From: Limonium bicolor
Lineage: Eukaryota > Streptophyta > Magnoliopsida > Caryophyllales > Plumbaginaceae
Length of the DNA stretch: 64,000 nucleotides
Reading direction: 5' to 3'
NCBI GenBank assembly: GCA_023374045.1
Contig: CM041780.1
Location: 170,000,085-170,064,084 of the forward strand
Under the pieces are notes generated by a model, which was not told the origin of the DNA, did not search any database, and saw only the letters and a list, made by a program, of their open reading frames with translations. Positions within the stretch are counted from its first letter, which is position 1. Every line of letters begins with the position of its first letter. The position numbers and the translations under genes were made by a program. This document shows, piece after piece, positions 1 to 11,017 of this stretch.

Positions 1-1072
1 CTGCCTTCATTCTCTGTGCTTGTGCTGTCGAAGTGGTAACCTGTAAATCTTCTCTGCATCTTTTGTCTAGTTTTTCTAGTACAGTCAGAAGATCCGTCTT
101 TCTCTTGAATGTGTGTCTGTCTCTTCCGTTCCTAATTGCTTATAAGACAAATATGCCCAACCACTTAACAGCAAGAGGGAAAATAAGGGACATATATATG
201 TTGAAGAGTAAGAAGTATTATATCAGTAAAAGAAGAATTTTAATCTTGTTTGGAATTTATCTCAAAGGAAGAAGCGGTTTAGTTCATGAGCTAAGAGTGA
301 AGAAAAAGAAGAAAGAAGAAAATAGAATGAGAAATTAAAGAAAGAACGATAAGAAATATGCAAATGAAAGAAGTATTGCTCACTTATTGAGTATATTTTA
401 GTAACCAGTTTGTTTGCAGTCAATATATAACCTTTTCAACTTTTGAACCAAACTTGTCTGCTTCATCATCCTAAACTACAGTCATGTAATTAAGATGAGA
501 GAAATTATAAATTAAAAGACAGAGTAATCACATGTAGTTCGTGGAAAGCAGCAGGTTCATTCACTATCACAATCACAATCACAACAGATTAGTTTAGTTG
601 GAGAGTTAGCTAGTTAGCTGAATGAATGAGTAATTGTTTAACTTAATATTCAATAGTCCAACTCAGTGATCCCGCCTTGGATTCTTCCTTTACTGGATTA
701 TCCTTATCTAAATCCAGTATAGATTTTTATGACAGATCCAGAAAAAATTTCCTTGCTTCTTTTTACCATCATAATGGTGAGGTCAGTGTTGACATTGTGA
801 TGTTGAATGTGCAGGAATTGGAAACAATGTGCAAGGAAAAAGACGTAAGTCAAAGAACAAAAAATATATATACTCTACTGAAGTCTCATGTCACCTACTG
901 TAATCAAAGCCTTCTTTCTTTATTTTAGCTAACAATGAATCAGTAAGAGAATCCGTTTAGAGAACTAGTTGATAGTTTCTCGCTTACTGAATCGTTTTCC
1001 CGAACTGACATTAGACTATTATTTGACGCTGATAAAAAAGCCTTGATCTAATCTACAACTGCATTATATCAT
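1..1072. other. Left flank, host or unassigned sequence
   Basis: This stretch before the Copia insertion shows no recognisable transposon ends or long ORF. It is AT-rich with purine-rich runs around 290-340. The only coding-like part is a possible exon at 657-844, listed separately. It may belong to a host gene whose intron or 3' region was hit by the Copia element, with 11018-12483 as the other side. Confidence 0.4.
657..844 (+). other. Possible host exon, unidentified
   Basis: An open frame runs through this stretch and is bounded by a plausible acceptor (aatag before 657) and a strong donor (gtaagt from 845). The predicted peptide is of mixed composition, contains Ser-Lys-Ser-Ser-Ile-Asp-Phe-Tyr and ends Glu-Thr-Met-Cys-Lys-Glu-Lys-Asp. 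I do not recognise the family. Chance is a real alternative, because the frame is only about 60 codons and no neighbouring exon is obvious. Confidence 0.2.
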
Positions 1073-1259
1073 TGTAAGCCCATAGTATATGGGCCGTGAG
1101 TTTATTTTACATATATGGCCCAGAGGCCTTGATTGTTAGTAGAGTCCAATTACATGTTCTCTATACTTACTATAAATAAGGACTCTAGAATGTAATGTAA
1201 TACACAAGCAATACATCTGAGATTACATTCGTTATATTCACGCTCCTCTCCTTTCAATA
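1073..1259 (+). repeat. 5' LTR of the Copia element
   Basis: This is a 187-bp direct repeat matching 10831-11017. It starts TGTAAGCCC and ends TTCAATA, so the termini are TG...TA rather than TG...CA. The end is set by the flanking duplication atcat and by the primer site that starts at 1260. A TATA-like sequence (actataaataagg) lies near 1170. Confidence 0.9.
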
Positions 1260-1272
1260 TGGTATCAGAGCC
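1260..1272 (+). promoter_or_regulatory. Primer binding site (tRNA-iMet) of the Copia element
   Basis: TGGTATCAGAGCC directly follows the LTR. It is the standard complement of the 3' end of plant initiator methionine tRNA and would prime minus-strand cDNA synthesis. Confidence 0.9.
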
Positions 1273-1336
1273 CTCTCTGGGAATTTTAATTTTTCAGATC
1301 TAGATCTCAGATCTAGATCTAACTTCACATTCATCA

Positions 1337-1573
1337 ATGGAGACACCTCTTGCTACCGAATCTCTCTCCAGCGATTCTCCTGAAGCTGATCCCGTAGTTA
1401 CATCCACGGCTACACCTGCAGCAAAGATCACAATGACAACAGTTAGCAGTCAATCTCTGGTTTCTGCTGCAGCAAACTTAGTCAAATTGAGTGAAACAAA
1501 CTTCAGATTATGGAAAGGAATGCTGCTTCCTTTCCTAAAGGGAAACGATCTCTTTAAGTTTGTAGAGGGATCA
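1337..1573 (+). pseudogene. Copia gag, N-terminal part (interrupted)
   Basis: The ORF starts at ATG 1337, 65 bases after the primer site. It encodes a Ser/Thr/Pro-rich leader followed by the Copia gag motif Lys-Leu-Ser-Glu-Thr-Asn-Phe-Arg-Leu-Trp-Lys, in which plant gags have a conserved N-Y/F-x-x-W pattern. Gag forms the particle that packages element RNA. The frame is broken after 79 codons by the Reina-like insertion at 1574. The remaining gag resumes at 6804 in the same phase, so the host ORF was intact at this point when the insertion happened. Confidence 0.85.
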
Positions 1574-1914
1574 TGTGACAGGCGCTTAGAGGCAGGGGAA
1601 ATTGAGTGGGAAGAGCAGAAGGGAAGGGCGAGAAGATGAGAGAAAGAGGTAGGGAAATAGAAATCTGTTATTGCCTAATCTTCAGTAACAGCAAATGTTG
1701 CAAATAAATAATTGTAATCTAGCAACTAACTAGCCAAACTCAAGGGAAAAAGATAACAATAAAGAGATTAACTAATGTTAAATAATCTAGAGAATATCCT
1801 AAAAACCTGAAGAATAAATAAATAAGAGACTAATTATCCTAAACATAGTCAGATAAATAACTCGGGCCTTTCCTAACACGGGCTGGACGAGTACGAACAT
1901 CCGGGCTGGGCACA
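1574..1914 (-). repeat. 3' LTR of the Reina-like element
   Basis: This 341-bp repeat matches 6458-6798. Read on the minus strand it starts TGTGCCCAGCCC and ends TGTCACA. On this side it is preceded by the purine tract, so it is the downstream LTR. Confidence 0.92.
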
Positions 1915-3374
1915 TTCCCCCCTTCTTCAAAAACGGCCTTGTCCTCAAGGCGGAAGGCTGGGAAATCTCGCTGCAACTCAGAAAGGGGCTCCCACAAAGC
2001 ATCCTTAGGGGGCAGTCCCTGCCGTTCGACCAACACATAAGGGACAAAGTGACCAGCCAAGAGCTGATCCCGACGGCTGAGGACACGCCCAGGCAACACT
2101 TGCGGCCGACCATCCACGAACTCGGGAGGTAAGGAAGCAACAGCAGATGGAGGAGGCCCAACAGCTTTCTTTAGGAGCGAGACATGAAAAACATCATGAA
2201 TGCGAGCATCCAGAGGCAACTGAAGCTTGTAAGCAACAGGACCCACGCGAGCAAGTATGGGAAATGGCCCATAAAAACGCTTGGCCAGTTTAAAAGAAGA
2301 GCGGTGCGCTACCGACGACTGGCGGTAGGGCTGAAGCTTCACGTATACCAAGTCCCCGACAGTAAACGCAGCATCAGTGCGGTTTTTGTTTGCTTTTTGC
2401 TGCATACGGAGGCGCGCGTGAGCAATTTTGTCCTTCAAGGACTGGAGGAGGTCGGAACGGGAGGATAGGATAGGACCGAGTCCACTGCTGCTACCGACGA
2501 GCTTCCGGGCTCATAATCCAGCAAGGACGATGGGGACCGCCCGTACACTGCTTCATAAGGAGTAGTGCCAATAGAAGAATGAAAGCTGGTATTGTAGCAC
2601 CACTCCGCCCAATGAAGGTAATCCATCCATAAAGAGGGGGCATCAGCAACATAGCAGCAAAGATAATCCTCTAGAAGGCGGTTGGCAATCTCAGTTTGCC
2701 CATCGGACTGCGGGTGATATGCACTAGACATAGACAAGGTGGTGCCCTGCAAATGAAATAGCTCCTGCCAAAACGCACTCATGAAAATGGGATCACGGTC
2801 CGAAACAATATTGAGGGCAAACCATGGAGGCGACAAATCTCCCGGGCGAAGACTCTAGCAACATCAACAGCCGAGAACTTAGAGCCAAGAGGACAGAAAT
2901 GAGCATACTTTGACAAGCGATCAACGACCACCATGACAGCAGAGAACCCACGGGACGGGGAAGATGAGTGATGAAATCCATAGAAATCTCATCCCACACC
3001 TTCGACGGAACCGGTAGAGGTTGCAGCAAGCCCTTCGGAGCACGATTTTCCGGCTTGACTTCTTGGCACGTGGCACAAGAACGAATGGCAAGCTTAACCT
3101 CCTCGCGAATACCAGGCCAATAGAAAACCGCAGTGAGCTTGGCCAGAGTACGGGAGACACCAGCATGGCCGCCGAGCGGAGAAGAATGGAACTCCTGAAT
3201 CAATAATGGTCGAAGTGCAGACGAGGCCGGGACAAAGAGGCGGCCTTTATAATATAGCAAACCATCCCGAAAGGCATAGTCCGGATGCGCAGCGGGCTCC
3301 GATTGAATGCGAGCAACATGGTCTTGGCAATGCTGGGAAATAAAGATACGCAAGGCGGAGAGAGGGGCAACCAC
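1839..3374 (-). pseudogene. Reina-like integrase and chromodomain
   Basis: Integrase inserts the cDNA into chromatin. The zinc-binding HHCC region is visible (His-Ser-Ser-Pro-Leu-Gly-Gly-His, then Cys-Ala-Thr-Cys). The catalytic triad follows as D in Asp-Phe-Ile-Thr-His-Leu, D in Ser-Asp-Arg-Asp-Pro and E in Gly-Gln-Thr-Glu. The C-terminal part, in the frame 1839-2438, carries a chromodomain-like block (Asp-Ala-Leu-Trp-Glu, Phe-Arg-Leu-Glu-Asp-Lys) and ends in the Gly-Gly-Asn-Val motif usual for Reina chromodomains. At least two frame changes, near 2435 and 2800, break the protein. The C-terminal codons run into the LTR. Confidence 0.85.
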
Positions 3375-3389
3375 GGGCCGCGATGTAGC

Positions 3390-4584
3390 CTACAGACTGT
3401 TGAGCTGACCCTCATCAATGCGAGAAAGCGCATCTGCTGGAGTGTTGTCCTTGCCGGGGCGATAAACAATAGTAAAATCAAATCCCAAAAGTTTAGCTAA
3501 CCAACGCTGCTGCTCGGGGGACTGAATGGTTTGAGAGACCAACGAACGGAGGCTCTGATGGTCCGTGAGAATGGTGAAGCGAGAGAGCCAACAAGTACGG
3601 ACGCCACTTCTTAACGGCCTCAGTGATAGCAAACATTTCCCGAGAATAAGTAGAAGCAGCCTGCATTCGGGACGACAACTGCTTGCTGAAATAGGCTATC
3701 AGATGACTGTCCTAAGACAAGATAGCGCCAACACCAGAACCCGAAGCATCCGTTTGAACCACGAATTCTTTAGTGAAGTCCGGGAGACGCAAAAACGGGG
3801 CAGAAGACAAGGCAGCCTTCAGGCTGTCAAAAGCAGCTGTAGCAGCAGATGACCATTGAAAGGAATCCTTTTTTAATAAGGAGGTGAGAGGCGCGCTGCA
3901 AGAGTAGCAAACCCCGCAATAAACGACGATAGTAACCAGCTAATCCCAAAAATCCACGTAACTGGCGAACCGTACGGGGTTGGGGCCAAGAAACAATTGC
4001 TGCTATTTTGTCCGGATCCGCCGACACACCACTTGCGGAAATAATGTGGCCCAAATACGAGATGGAAGCAGCTCCAATAGTGCACTTAGATGGTTTTGCA
4101 AAAAATGAAGCATCACCCAGAAGTTGCAAAACATGATCCAGATGTTGTAAATGCGAGGCATGGTCCGGACTGTATATCAAAATGTCATCAAAGAAAACGA
4201 GAACATACCGGCGAAGGACTGAACGAAACAGATCATTCATAGCAGCCTGAAATGAAGACAGTGCATTCGTGAGGCCAAAGGGCATGACCAAAAATTCGTA
4301 GTGGCCGTCATGTGTACGAAAAGCCGTCTTATGGATATCCGACGGGGCGAGGCGGAGCTAATGATACCCTGCACGTAGGTCGAGTTTAGAGAAAACGGTT
4401 GCCCCATGCAATTCATCCAACAACTCATCTACTGTTGGAATTGGAAAGCGATCCTTGATAGTAACTGCGTTCAAGGCCCTATAGTCAACACAAAACCGCC
4501 ACGAGCCATCCTTCTTACGGACCAAGAGTACGGGTGAAGAAAAGGACTAGTACTTGGCTGTATGACACCGTCACGCAACATTTC
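3390..4584 (-). pseudogene. Reina-like reverse transcriptase and RNase H
   Basis: RT copies element RNA into DNA. The catalytic core appears as Phe-Phe-Asp-Asp (4180-4200 region), with Met-Pro-Phe-Gly-Leu-Thr-Asn upstream and [11 protein letters not shown] downstream. RNase H shows Thr-Asp-His-Gln-Ser-Leu and Asp-Ala-Leu-Ser-Arg. In-frame TAG codons stand where the family has Gln (near 4360 and near 3716). These look like CAG to TAG transitions. There is also a frame change near 3850. Confidence 0.85.
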
Positions 4585-5799
4585 CTAGACCAATTGATCA
4601 ATCGCTTCCTTCTGCTTGTACGGATAGCGGTAAGGGCGGACGTTTACCGGCTGAGTGTCCGGCAACAAGGGAATGGAGTGATCATGTGGGCGGAATGGAG
4701 GCAGACCTCGCGGCTGCTGGAAGACCGGTGTGTGACGCTGAAGAAGGTCTTGCAGGGCTGGCGTTGGAGCAGGAGGTAGATCAGGCGCCACCTCGATGTG
4801 GGCACTGTCGGTCTCGCGCACAAAGAGGGCGTAGTATGACTCAAGTCCGCCACGCTGCTGACTCGAATGCATTTGGGAGAATGAGATTGGAGAGGCTGGC
4901 GTCGGGGGGATACCGTGCATTGTAACCCACATGTCTTTCCACCGAACCATCATATACAAGTCTTTGTATTCGGTGATAATCGGGCCCAAGGTAGACAGCC
5001 AAGCGCACCCGAGAACAGCATCAGTACCGTGTACTGCTAGTAAGTGGAAGGTAATAGGGAAAACATGGTTGGCCAGTGATACTTGGACAGGCGCGGTGAC
5101 TCCTTCGCTAGACATAGCGTCGCCGTTACCAACAACCACGCGGAAGTGGCGTGACGACTGAACCGGAATACCAAGATGCCGAACCCACCGAGGATGAATG
5201 AAATTATGTGTGGAGCCACCATCCGCGAGCATGACAAGCGGCTGCCCATTCACTTTGCCCCAAATTCGTAGTGTGGACTGGGCAGATTCGCCCTCGAAGG
5301 CATGTAGCGAAATATTCGGAATATCTTCCTCTACCGGCTGCACAAATTCACTTGTTTCAGAGTAAGTAGCAGCAGTTTCAGGAGCAGGTGTCGAATCTGT
5401 GTCACCCGGTTCAGTAACGAGCAGAAAAAATTGTCGGCCCTGGCAGCGATGTCCCGGCACAAAGCGTTCATCGCAGTTGTAACATAATCCTTTCTCTCGG
5501 CGCGCCAATGCCTCTGCCGGTGTCAGGCGACGAATAGGAGTACGTCCTGGAGCAGTAGCAGCCGGATTAGTGGCTGATGGTTTGCTTGGTGGCGGCGGCA
5601 GAAGGGCAGGCACGGACGTAGCAGCTAGCGGCTGCTGTTGGAAGGGTCTAGTGTATGTCGTCCGTCCAGAGGATCGGGTCTGAATGACTGCCAGTTTGTC
5701 TTCAACAGAGCGGGCCAAGCCAACGGCGGACATGAGGGACTGCAGTTTAGAAGCAGAACTTCCCGTCTGATGTCGTCTCTTAAACCAGAAACATAACAA
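4585..5799 (-). pseudogene. Reina-like gag C-terminus (zinc knuckle), protease and start of RT
   Basis: This open frame of about 404 codons carries a Cys-Tyr-Asn-Cys...His-Arg-Cys zinc knuckle that binds RNA, near 5460-5500. A retropepsin-like block reads Met-Leu-Ala-Asp-Gly-Gly-Ser-Thr-His-Asn-Phe, near 5210-5240. Here the usual Asp-Ser-Gly reads Asp-Gly-Gly, but the catalytic Asp is kept. The end reaches the RT N-terminus (Pro-Tyr-Arg-Tyr-Pro) and stops at a TAG just before the RT palm. Confidence 0.85.
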
Positions 5800-6390
5800 T
5801 TAAGAGCGCTAGCTGGAGCCAGATTCGGAACCCGGGACTGGAGTGATTCGAAAGTTTCGGTGTATTTAGCCACCGTTGTTGTCTGCGTCAGTTTGTATAG
5901 TGTACCCTCTGGACTCTCAAATGCAGTCGGACCAAAACGCTCCTGGACAGCGAGTTTGAATTGGTCCCAAGACGGGAACAGGTTCGCTTGATGTTGTATG
6001 GTGAACCAAACAAGCGCCGGTCTAGACATATACATCGCGGCGATGTCGAGGCATTGGTCAGGAGGTATATGATGATAAGAGAAAAAATCGTTCAACCTGA
6101 AACAGCCAGCCATGGACGTTTTCGCCAGTAAAGAATGGAATCTCAAGTTTGGGTGTCCGGATTGGCGGGGCTGTCGATGATGAGGAAGTTGCTGCTGTGT
6201 GTTGGGGGAGTGCGCAGAATGGGTGTGCGCGACTCGATGGCTGCAAGTCGGCTGATAACGTCGGTCAGTTGAGACTGTATGGTATTCTTGAATTTGAGCT
6301 GTGCTACCACGAGGGCGTTAACAGCGTCGTTCATCTTTTGTTCTGGTCCTCCAAGGCTTTGAATCGAGTCGTTGCGCCGTCTGAAGCCAT
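5625..6390 (-). pseudogene. Reina-like gag
   Basis: A start codon at 6388-6390 follows the primer site by about 50 bases. The gag domain includes Phe-Thr-Gly-Glu-Asn and Trp-Phe-Thr-Ile-Gln-His-Gln-Ala, with the long helix (Phe-Glu-Ser-Leu-Gln-Ser-Arg-Val) typical of Ty3/Gypsy gags. At least three reading-frame changes occur between 6390 and 5625, so no intact gag is made from this copy as read. Confidence 0.8.
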
Positions 6391-6440
6391 GATAGATAGA
6401 AGTAACGATATGGAGAATTAGAAATTGGGGTGAGATCGAA

Positions 6441-6457
6441 GCAATGAAAGCACCAAA
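6441..6457 (-). promoter_or_regulatory. Primer binding site of the Reina-like element
   Basis: On the minus strand, TTTGGTGCTTTCATTGC directly follows the upstream LTR. It is not the initiator-Met type. A similar sequence is common next to short-LTR chromovirus elements, but I cannot assign the tRNA with certainty. Confidence 0.6.
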
Positions 6458-6798
6458 TGTGACAGGCGCTTAGAGGCAGGGGAAATTGAGTGGGAAGAGC
6501 AGAAGGGAAGGGCGAGAAGATGAGAGAAAGAAGTAGGGAAATAGAAATCTGTTATTGCCTAACCTTCAGTAACAGCAAATGTTGCAAATAAATAATTGTA
6601 ATCTAGCAACTAACTAGCCAAACTCAAGGGAAAAAGATAACAATAAAGAGATTAACTAATGTTAAATAATCTAGAGAATATCCTAACAACCTGAAGAATA
6701 AATAAATAAGAGACTAATTATCCTAAACATAGTCAGATAAATAACTCGGGCCTTTCCTAACACGGGCTGGGCGAGTACGAACATCCGGGCTGGGCACA
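6458..6798 (-). repeat. 5' LTR of the Reina-like element
   Basis: This 341-bp copy matches 1574-1914 with about four substitutions and no length change. It is next to the primer site and is followed on the plus strand by the duplicated gatca. Confidence 0.92.
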
Positions 6799-6803
6799 GA
6801 TCA

Positions 6804-8321
6804 TCAGTCTGTCCACCTGCCATGGCCAATGGAACAGTGAATCCAGAGCACAGCAAGTGGAAACAGCAGGATCAACTAGTCCTAAGTATTCTTCTGATTT
6901 CTCTCACGGAGGATATTGCTAGTCAGGTTATTGATCTAACCACTTCGGCTGAGGTATGGAATGAACTACATAATTCTTTTTCTGCTAAAACAGTCGCACA
7001 TCTAGGACAGCTCCACTTACAAATGGCCAGCCTTACCAAAAAATCTGATGAATCCATCACCATATACTATAACAGAGCCAAATCCCTCTCCTTCTCACTA
7101 TCTATCACAGGACATCATGTATCTGATAGAGAATTTCAATCATACATACTCAGAGGTCTTCCAAAAGAATATGAGTCTGTAGTTACTAATATCATCACAC
7201 GCACTGAGATCTGTACCTCACGCCAAATCTACAATTTCCTCCTAATCTATGAGGATATCCTATCTCAGTCTGTTAAATCAGTCACAGAAAGTGTTTGTGT
7301 TAATGCTACCGAAGCAAATTTTACTGGAGGTAACAACAGTAGAAATTCAAATCAGGGAAAAGGGAGAGGAAATAATAACAGAAACTCCAGAGGTGGAGGT
7401 CGAGGAGGAGGCCGTTTCTCTTCCTCAGGCAACAGAGGTGGAGGCAGATCTTCCTATCTTGTCAATGGTGGCATAGACAATCGTCCTACATGTCAGATAT
7501 GTTCCAAAAGAGGCCATGTAGCTGCCATATGCTATCATCGGTTTAATCAAACCTATCAGCAGTCTCCACCAGCCTCTTTCTCAGCTAATGCTACTGGCAA
7601 TTATGCTCACCAGGAGTGGCTACCAGATACAGCAGCCACTCATCACTTTACTAATGATCTGACTAGACTAAACCTTGGTAACTCAGAGTTCTCTGGTCAT
7701 GATACTATCACCTTGGGTGATGGATCTGGTATGTCAATCTCTCATAGTGGTTCAGGTTTAATCTCTCACAAATCTGGTGATTTTTTGCTACATCAAATAT
7801 ACAGATCCCCTTCTCTAAATAAACATCTGTTATTTGTTAGACAGTTTTGTCATGACAATGATGTTTACTTTGAGTTTTATGTCAATGGTTTTCTCTTGAA
7901 GGACCTTACAACCAAGAGAACTCTTCTACAAGGTCCGGTTAGAGCTGGTGTTTATGTGTTTCCTGAGCCTACCCACCCTCAAGCCAATGCCACAAGATTG
8001 CTTCCAGGAACCAAAGCTACCTCCTCTACTTGGCACAAAAGACTTGGACATCCTTCAGCTTTTATTACCAATAAAATTCTATCTGATTTTCAATTGCCAT
8101 CCCTTACACCTAAGTATAGTGAATTTTGTGACGCTTGTTGTCAAGGGAAAGTCCATGCCCTACCACACTATACTAGAGATACTGTCTCTGTTTTACCCTT
8201 TGAACTATTGTACTTGGATGTTTGGGGCCCCTCATATGTTACTTCATTGGATGGTTTCAAGTACTTCCTATTAATTGTTGATGACTACTCCAAGTTTACT
8301 TTTGTTTCCTATGTCTGTTAA
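6804..8321 (+). pseudogene. Copia gag C-terminus, protease and integrase N-terminus
   Basis: This continues the gag begun at 1337, in phase once the nested element and one gatca copy are left out. It contains an Arg/Gly-rich linker and a CCHC knuckle (Cys-Gln-Ile-Cys...His...Cys, near 7490-7535). A protease block follows, Trp-Leu-Pro-Asp-Thr-Ala-Ala-Thr-His-His (near 7620). The GAG-pre-integrase zinc region has His-Lys-Arg-Leu-Gly-His-Pro and Cys-Asp-Ala-Cys, and the first integrase Asp lies in Leu-Asp-Val-Trp-Gly-Pro. The frame ends in a TAA created by a frame change around 8290-8310. The integrase continues in another frame. Confidence 0.9.
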
Positions 8322-9196
8322 ATCTGATGTTCAAATCATTTTTAGTACATTTCTGAAATTGGTTTCTACTCAGTTTAACACAACAGTTAAGAGTATCCAA
8401 ACAGATGGTGGTGGTGAATTTGTGGCCTTATCTAGTCTTGTCAATGCTAATGGTATTAATCATCGTTTTTCCTGTCCATATTCACACCAACAGAATGGTG
8501 CAGTGGAAATCAGGAACAGATACATACTAGACAAGACCCTTACACTGTTATCTCATTCTCACTTACCTATGAAGTTCTAGTCTTATGCAGCCCAGACAGC
8601 TGTTTTCCTAAGTAACCGCACTCCCACAAAAAAACCTCAACTACAAAACTCCCTTTGAGCTACTCTTTCACAAACCACCTAATTTTTCCATTCTCAAAGT
8701 ATTTGGGAGTGCTTGCTGGCCCAATCTCAGACCACATAACCCACACAAACTGGCCTTTCGATCTCAGCTGTGCATTTTTCTAGGCTACTCGACAAAGCAC
8801 TGTGGCTATCTTTGCTACTGTCCTAGCACACAGAAACTTTACATCAACAGAGATTTGGTGTTTAATGAAGATCATTTTCCCTATAAGAATCTCTCACCAC
8901 ACAAACCTCCACAAACATCTACTCTTTTTCCTGTGATTATCCCTTCTGATCACATCTCCTATACCGCACCAGATTCACCTACCTCACCACCAGACCAGCC
9001 ACTATCTATCTCACCACCAGACCAGTCACCATCTCCCCTCTCACCAGAACAACCGCTATCTTCTCATTACCAGAACAACCACCATCTCCCTCATCACCTA
9101 AACAACCAGTCTCTCCCTCATCTTCACAGTCACACCACATCTCAGATACCATCTCATCCCAACCTGACCCACCATCCCATCCTATTCATCCTATGA
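8275..9196 (+). pseudogene. Copia integrase C-terminal half and linker
   Basis: The integrase core continues with Thr-Asp-Gly-Gly-Gly-Glu-Phe (second Asp) and Gln-Gln-Asn-Gly-Ala-Val-Glu (Glu of the DDE triad, where the family usually has Val-Ala-Glu-Arg). A TAG at 8578-8580 replaces a Trp codon of the family (Trp-Ser-Tyr-Ala), a G-to-A change. A second frame change lies near 8625 in a run of seven A. A third lies before 9190, inside a Ser/Pro-rich linker with short degenerate repeats (Ser-Pro-Pro-Asp-Gln). Confidence 0.85.
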
Positions 9197-10835
9197 TCAC
9201 CAGGGCACGTGCCAACATTCACAAACCTCTCACTCGAACAGATGGCACAATACCTTGGTGTAACTCCACTCAGTTACCAACAGAGGTTCCAGATGAACCT
9301 ACATTTACTCGGGCACAGAAATTTGAGGAATGGAGAGCAGCAATACAAAAGGAATATCAGGCTCTGTTGGATACCAATACTTGGGAATTGGTTCCTAAAA
9401 GTCCAGCAATAAATGTTCTAGGGGTGAAATGGATTTTGAAAACAAAATATAAGGCTGATGGGTCTATTGAACGCAGGAAAGCAAGGCTTGTTGTTAAGGG
9501 TTTCAATCAAACTGAAGGAGTGGATTATTTTGACACATATAGTCCCGTGGTTAAGGTCACCACTATCAGAACTGTTTTAGCAATTGCAGTTTCCTATAAT
9601 TGGCCTATTCAGCATCTGGATATTCAGAATGCCTTTCTGAATGGTGAGTTGGAAGAAAATGTTTTTGTTAAGCAACCCCCTGGTTTCATTAGCAAGGCAC
9701 ATCCTCATCATGTTTGCAAGTTAAAGAAAGCCCTATATGGGCTAAAACAATCTCCACGGGCTTGGTACTCTACTCTCAGTTCCTATCTCTTGCAAATTGG
9801 TTTTAAGAAATCCACTACAGATTCTTCTCTGTTCATTTTCAAGAAAGGGAAGGACAAGCTCTATATTCTTCTATACGTGGATGATATATTGGTCACTGGT
9901 TCTTCTATGTTTCTAGTCAACAATTTGAAACAGAGGCTCAAACAAGTGTTTCCTGTAAAGGATCTTGGTGATTTGGCCTACTTCCTTGGTATCTCAGCTT
10001 ATCGCAGCTCTCAAGGGTTACTTTTAACTCAAGAGAATATATCACAGAGCTTCTGTCCAAGGCAAACATGTTAAACTCTAAACCAAGCCCTACACCTATA
10101 TCCCCCTCTATTTCTCTGGATGTTACTGACTCTCCTTTACACACAGACCCTACTCAGTATCGCAGCATTGTTGGCTCACTACAATATCTAGCCATAACTC
10201 GACCAGACATACACTTTACAGTTAATAGAGTATGTCAATACATGCATCAACCTCAGGCAGTACATTGGCAGGCAGTTAAAAGAATTCTTCGATACCTGAA
10301 TCACACCCGGCGGTTAGGTGTTTATTACCCCGCTGCTCCAATCGACTCTCTCACCATTTTCTCGGATGCAGACTGGGCTGGCTCCCCGGTTGATATAAAA
10401 TCGACGTCTGGCTTCTGCGTGTTCCTTGGCCCTCACATGGTCTCCTGGAGCTCAAAGAAACAAAAGACAGTCGCTAAGTCTTCTACAGAGGCGGAATACA
10501 AAGCACTTTCTATTGCTACAGCCGAGTCCATTTGGCTATTACATCTTCTACAAGAATTAGGGTTTCGTCTCTCAAAAGCCCCAATTCTCTTCTGTTACAA
10601 TTTAAGTGCTACTTACCTCACGAAAAATCCCATCTTTCACAGTAGGATGAAGCATGTGGCTATGGACTTCCATTTCGTTCGAGAGAGAGTTGCCGCCGGT
10701 GCGCTTCGTGTTGAGCATGTCCCCGCCGATGACCAACTGGCGGATGTGTTGACCAAAGCTCTTCTCCATTCTCCATTTCAGCAAATTCGATCCAAACTTC
10801 CACTTCTCTCTAGTTTGGCTCGCGGGAGGATGTAA
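9193..10835 (+). pseudogene. Copia reverse transcriptase and RNase H
   Basis: RT motifs are well kept: Trp-Ile-Leu-Lys-Thr-Lys, Leu-Asp-Ile-Gln-Asn-Ala-Phe-Leu-Asn-Gly and the catalytic Tyr-Val-Asp-Asp. One missing base near 10040 shifts the frame, and the second part runs 10068-10835. RNase H shows Ser-Asp-Ala-Asp-Trp-Ala-Gly and Ser-Ser-Thr-Glu-Ala-Glu-Tyr. The Asp of the usual Cys-Asp-Asn motif is a Tyr (near 10597), which would damage a metal ligand. The stop codon TAA (10833-10835) lies within the first bases of the 3' LTR. Confidence 0.9.
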
Positions 10836-11017
10836 GCCCATAGTATATGGGCCGTGAGTTTATTTTACATATATGGCCCAGAGGCCTTGATTGTTAGTAG
10901 AGTCCAATTACATGTTCTCTATACTTACTATAAATAAGGACTCTAGAATGTAATGTAATACACAAGCAATACATCTGAGATTAAATTCGTTATATTAACG
11001 CTCCTCTCCTTTCAATA
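10831..11017 (+). repeat. 3' LTR of the Copia element
   Basis: This 187-bp repeat matches 1073-1259 with two visible substitutions. It ends TTCAATA before the duplicated atcat, which supports TG...TA termini. Confidence 0.9.

Larger units (their letters stand above)
1574..6798 (-). mobile_element. Gypsy chromovirus, Reina-like, complete but degenerate
   Basis: This 5225-bp element has 341-bp LTRs that differ at about 4 positions and is flanked by gatca on both sides (1569-1573 and 6799-6803). It is read on the minus strand. The primer site is at 6441-6457 and a purine tract (gaagaagggggg on the minus strand) adjoins the left LTR. Gag, protease, RT, RNase H, integrase and chromodomain are all recognisable. 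Short LTRs and the C-terminal chromodomain suggest the Reina clade. Multiple stops and frameshifts make it non-autonomous. It sits inside the Copia gag and is therefore younger than that insertion. Confidence 0.93.
1073..11017 (+). mobile_element. Copia (Ale-like) LTR retrotransposon, carrying a nested Gypsy element
   Basis: The ends are two 187-bp LTRs that differ at only about 2 positions, flanked by the 5-bp duplication atcat (1068-1072 and 11018-11022). A tRNA-iMet primer site follows the left LTR and a purine tract (gcgggagga) precedes the right one. The order gag, protease, integrase, reverse transcriptase, RNase H is that of Copia. Short LTRs and a single CCHC knuckle fit the Ale/Retrofit lineage, although lineage is inferred without a tree. 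It is interrupted at 1574-6798 by a Reina-like element. Without that insert the element is about 4.7 kb, normal for Ale. Several frameshifts and a stop make it non-autonomous as read. Confidence 0.93.

Noticed and set aside
33..338. 101-codon plus-strand ORF
   Set aside because: Low-complexity Lys-rich end, no domain, and no splice or homology support.
8855..9196. Pro/Ser-rich separate gene
   Set aside because: It is the variable linker between integrase and RT of the Copia polyprotein in a shifted frame.
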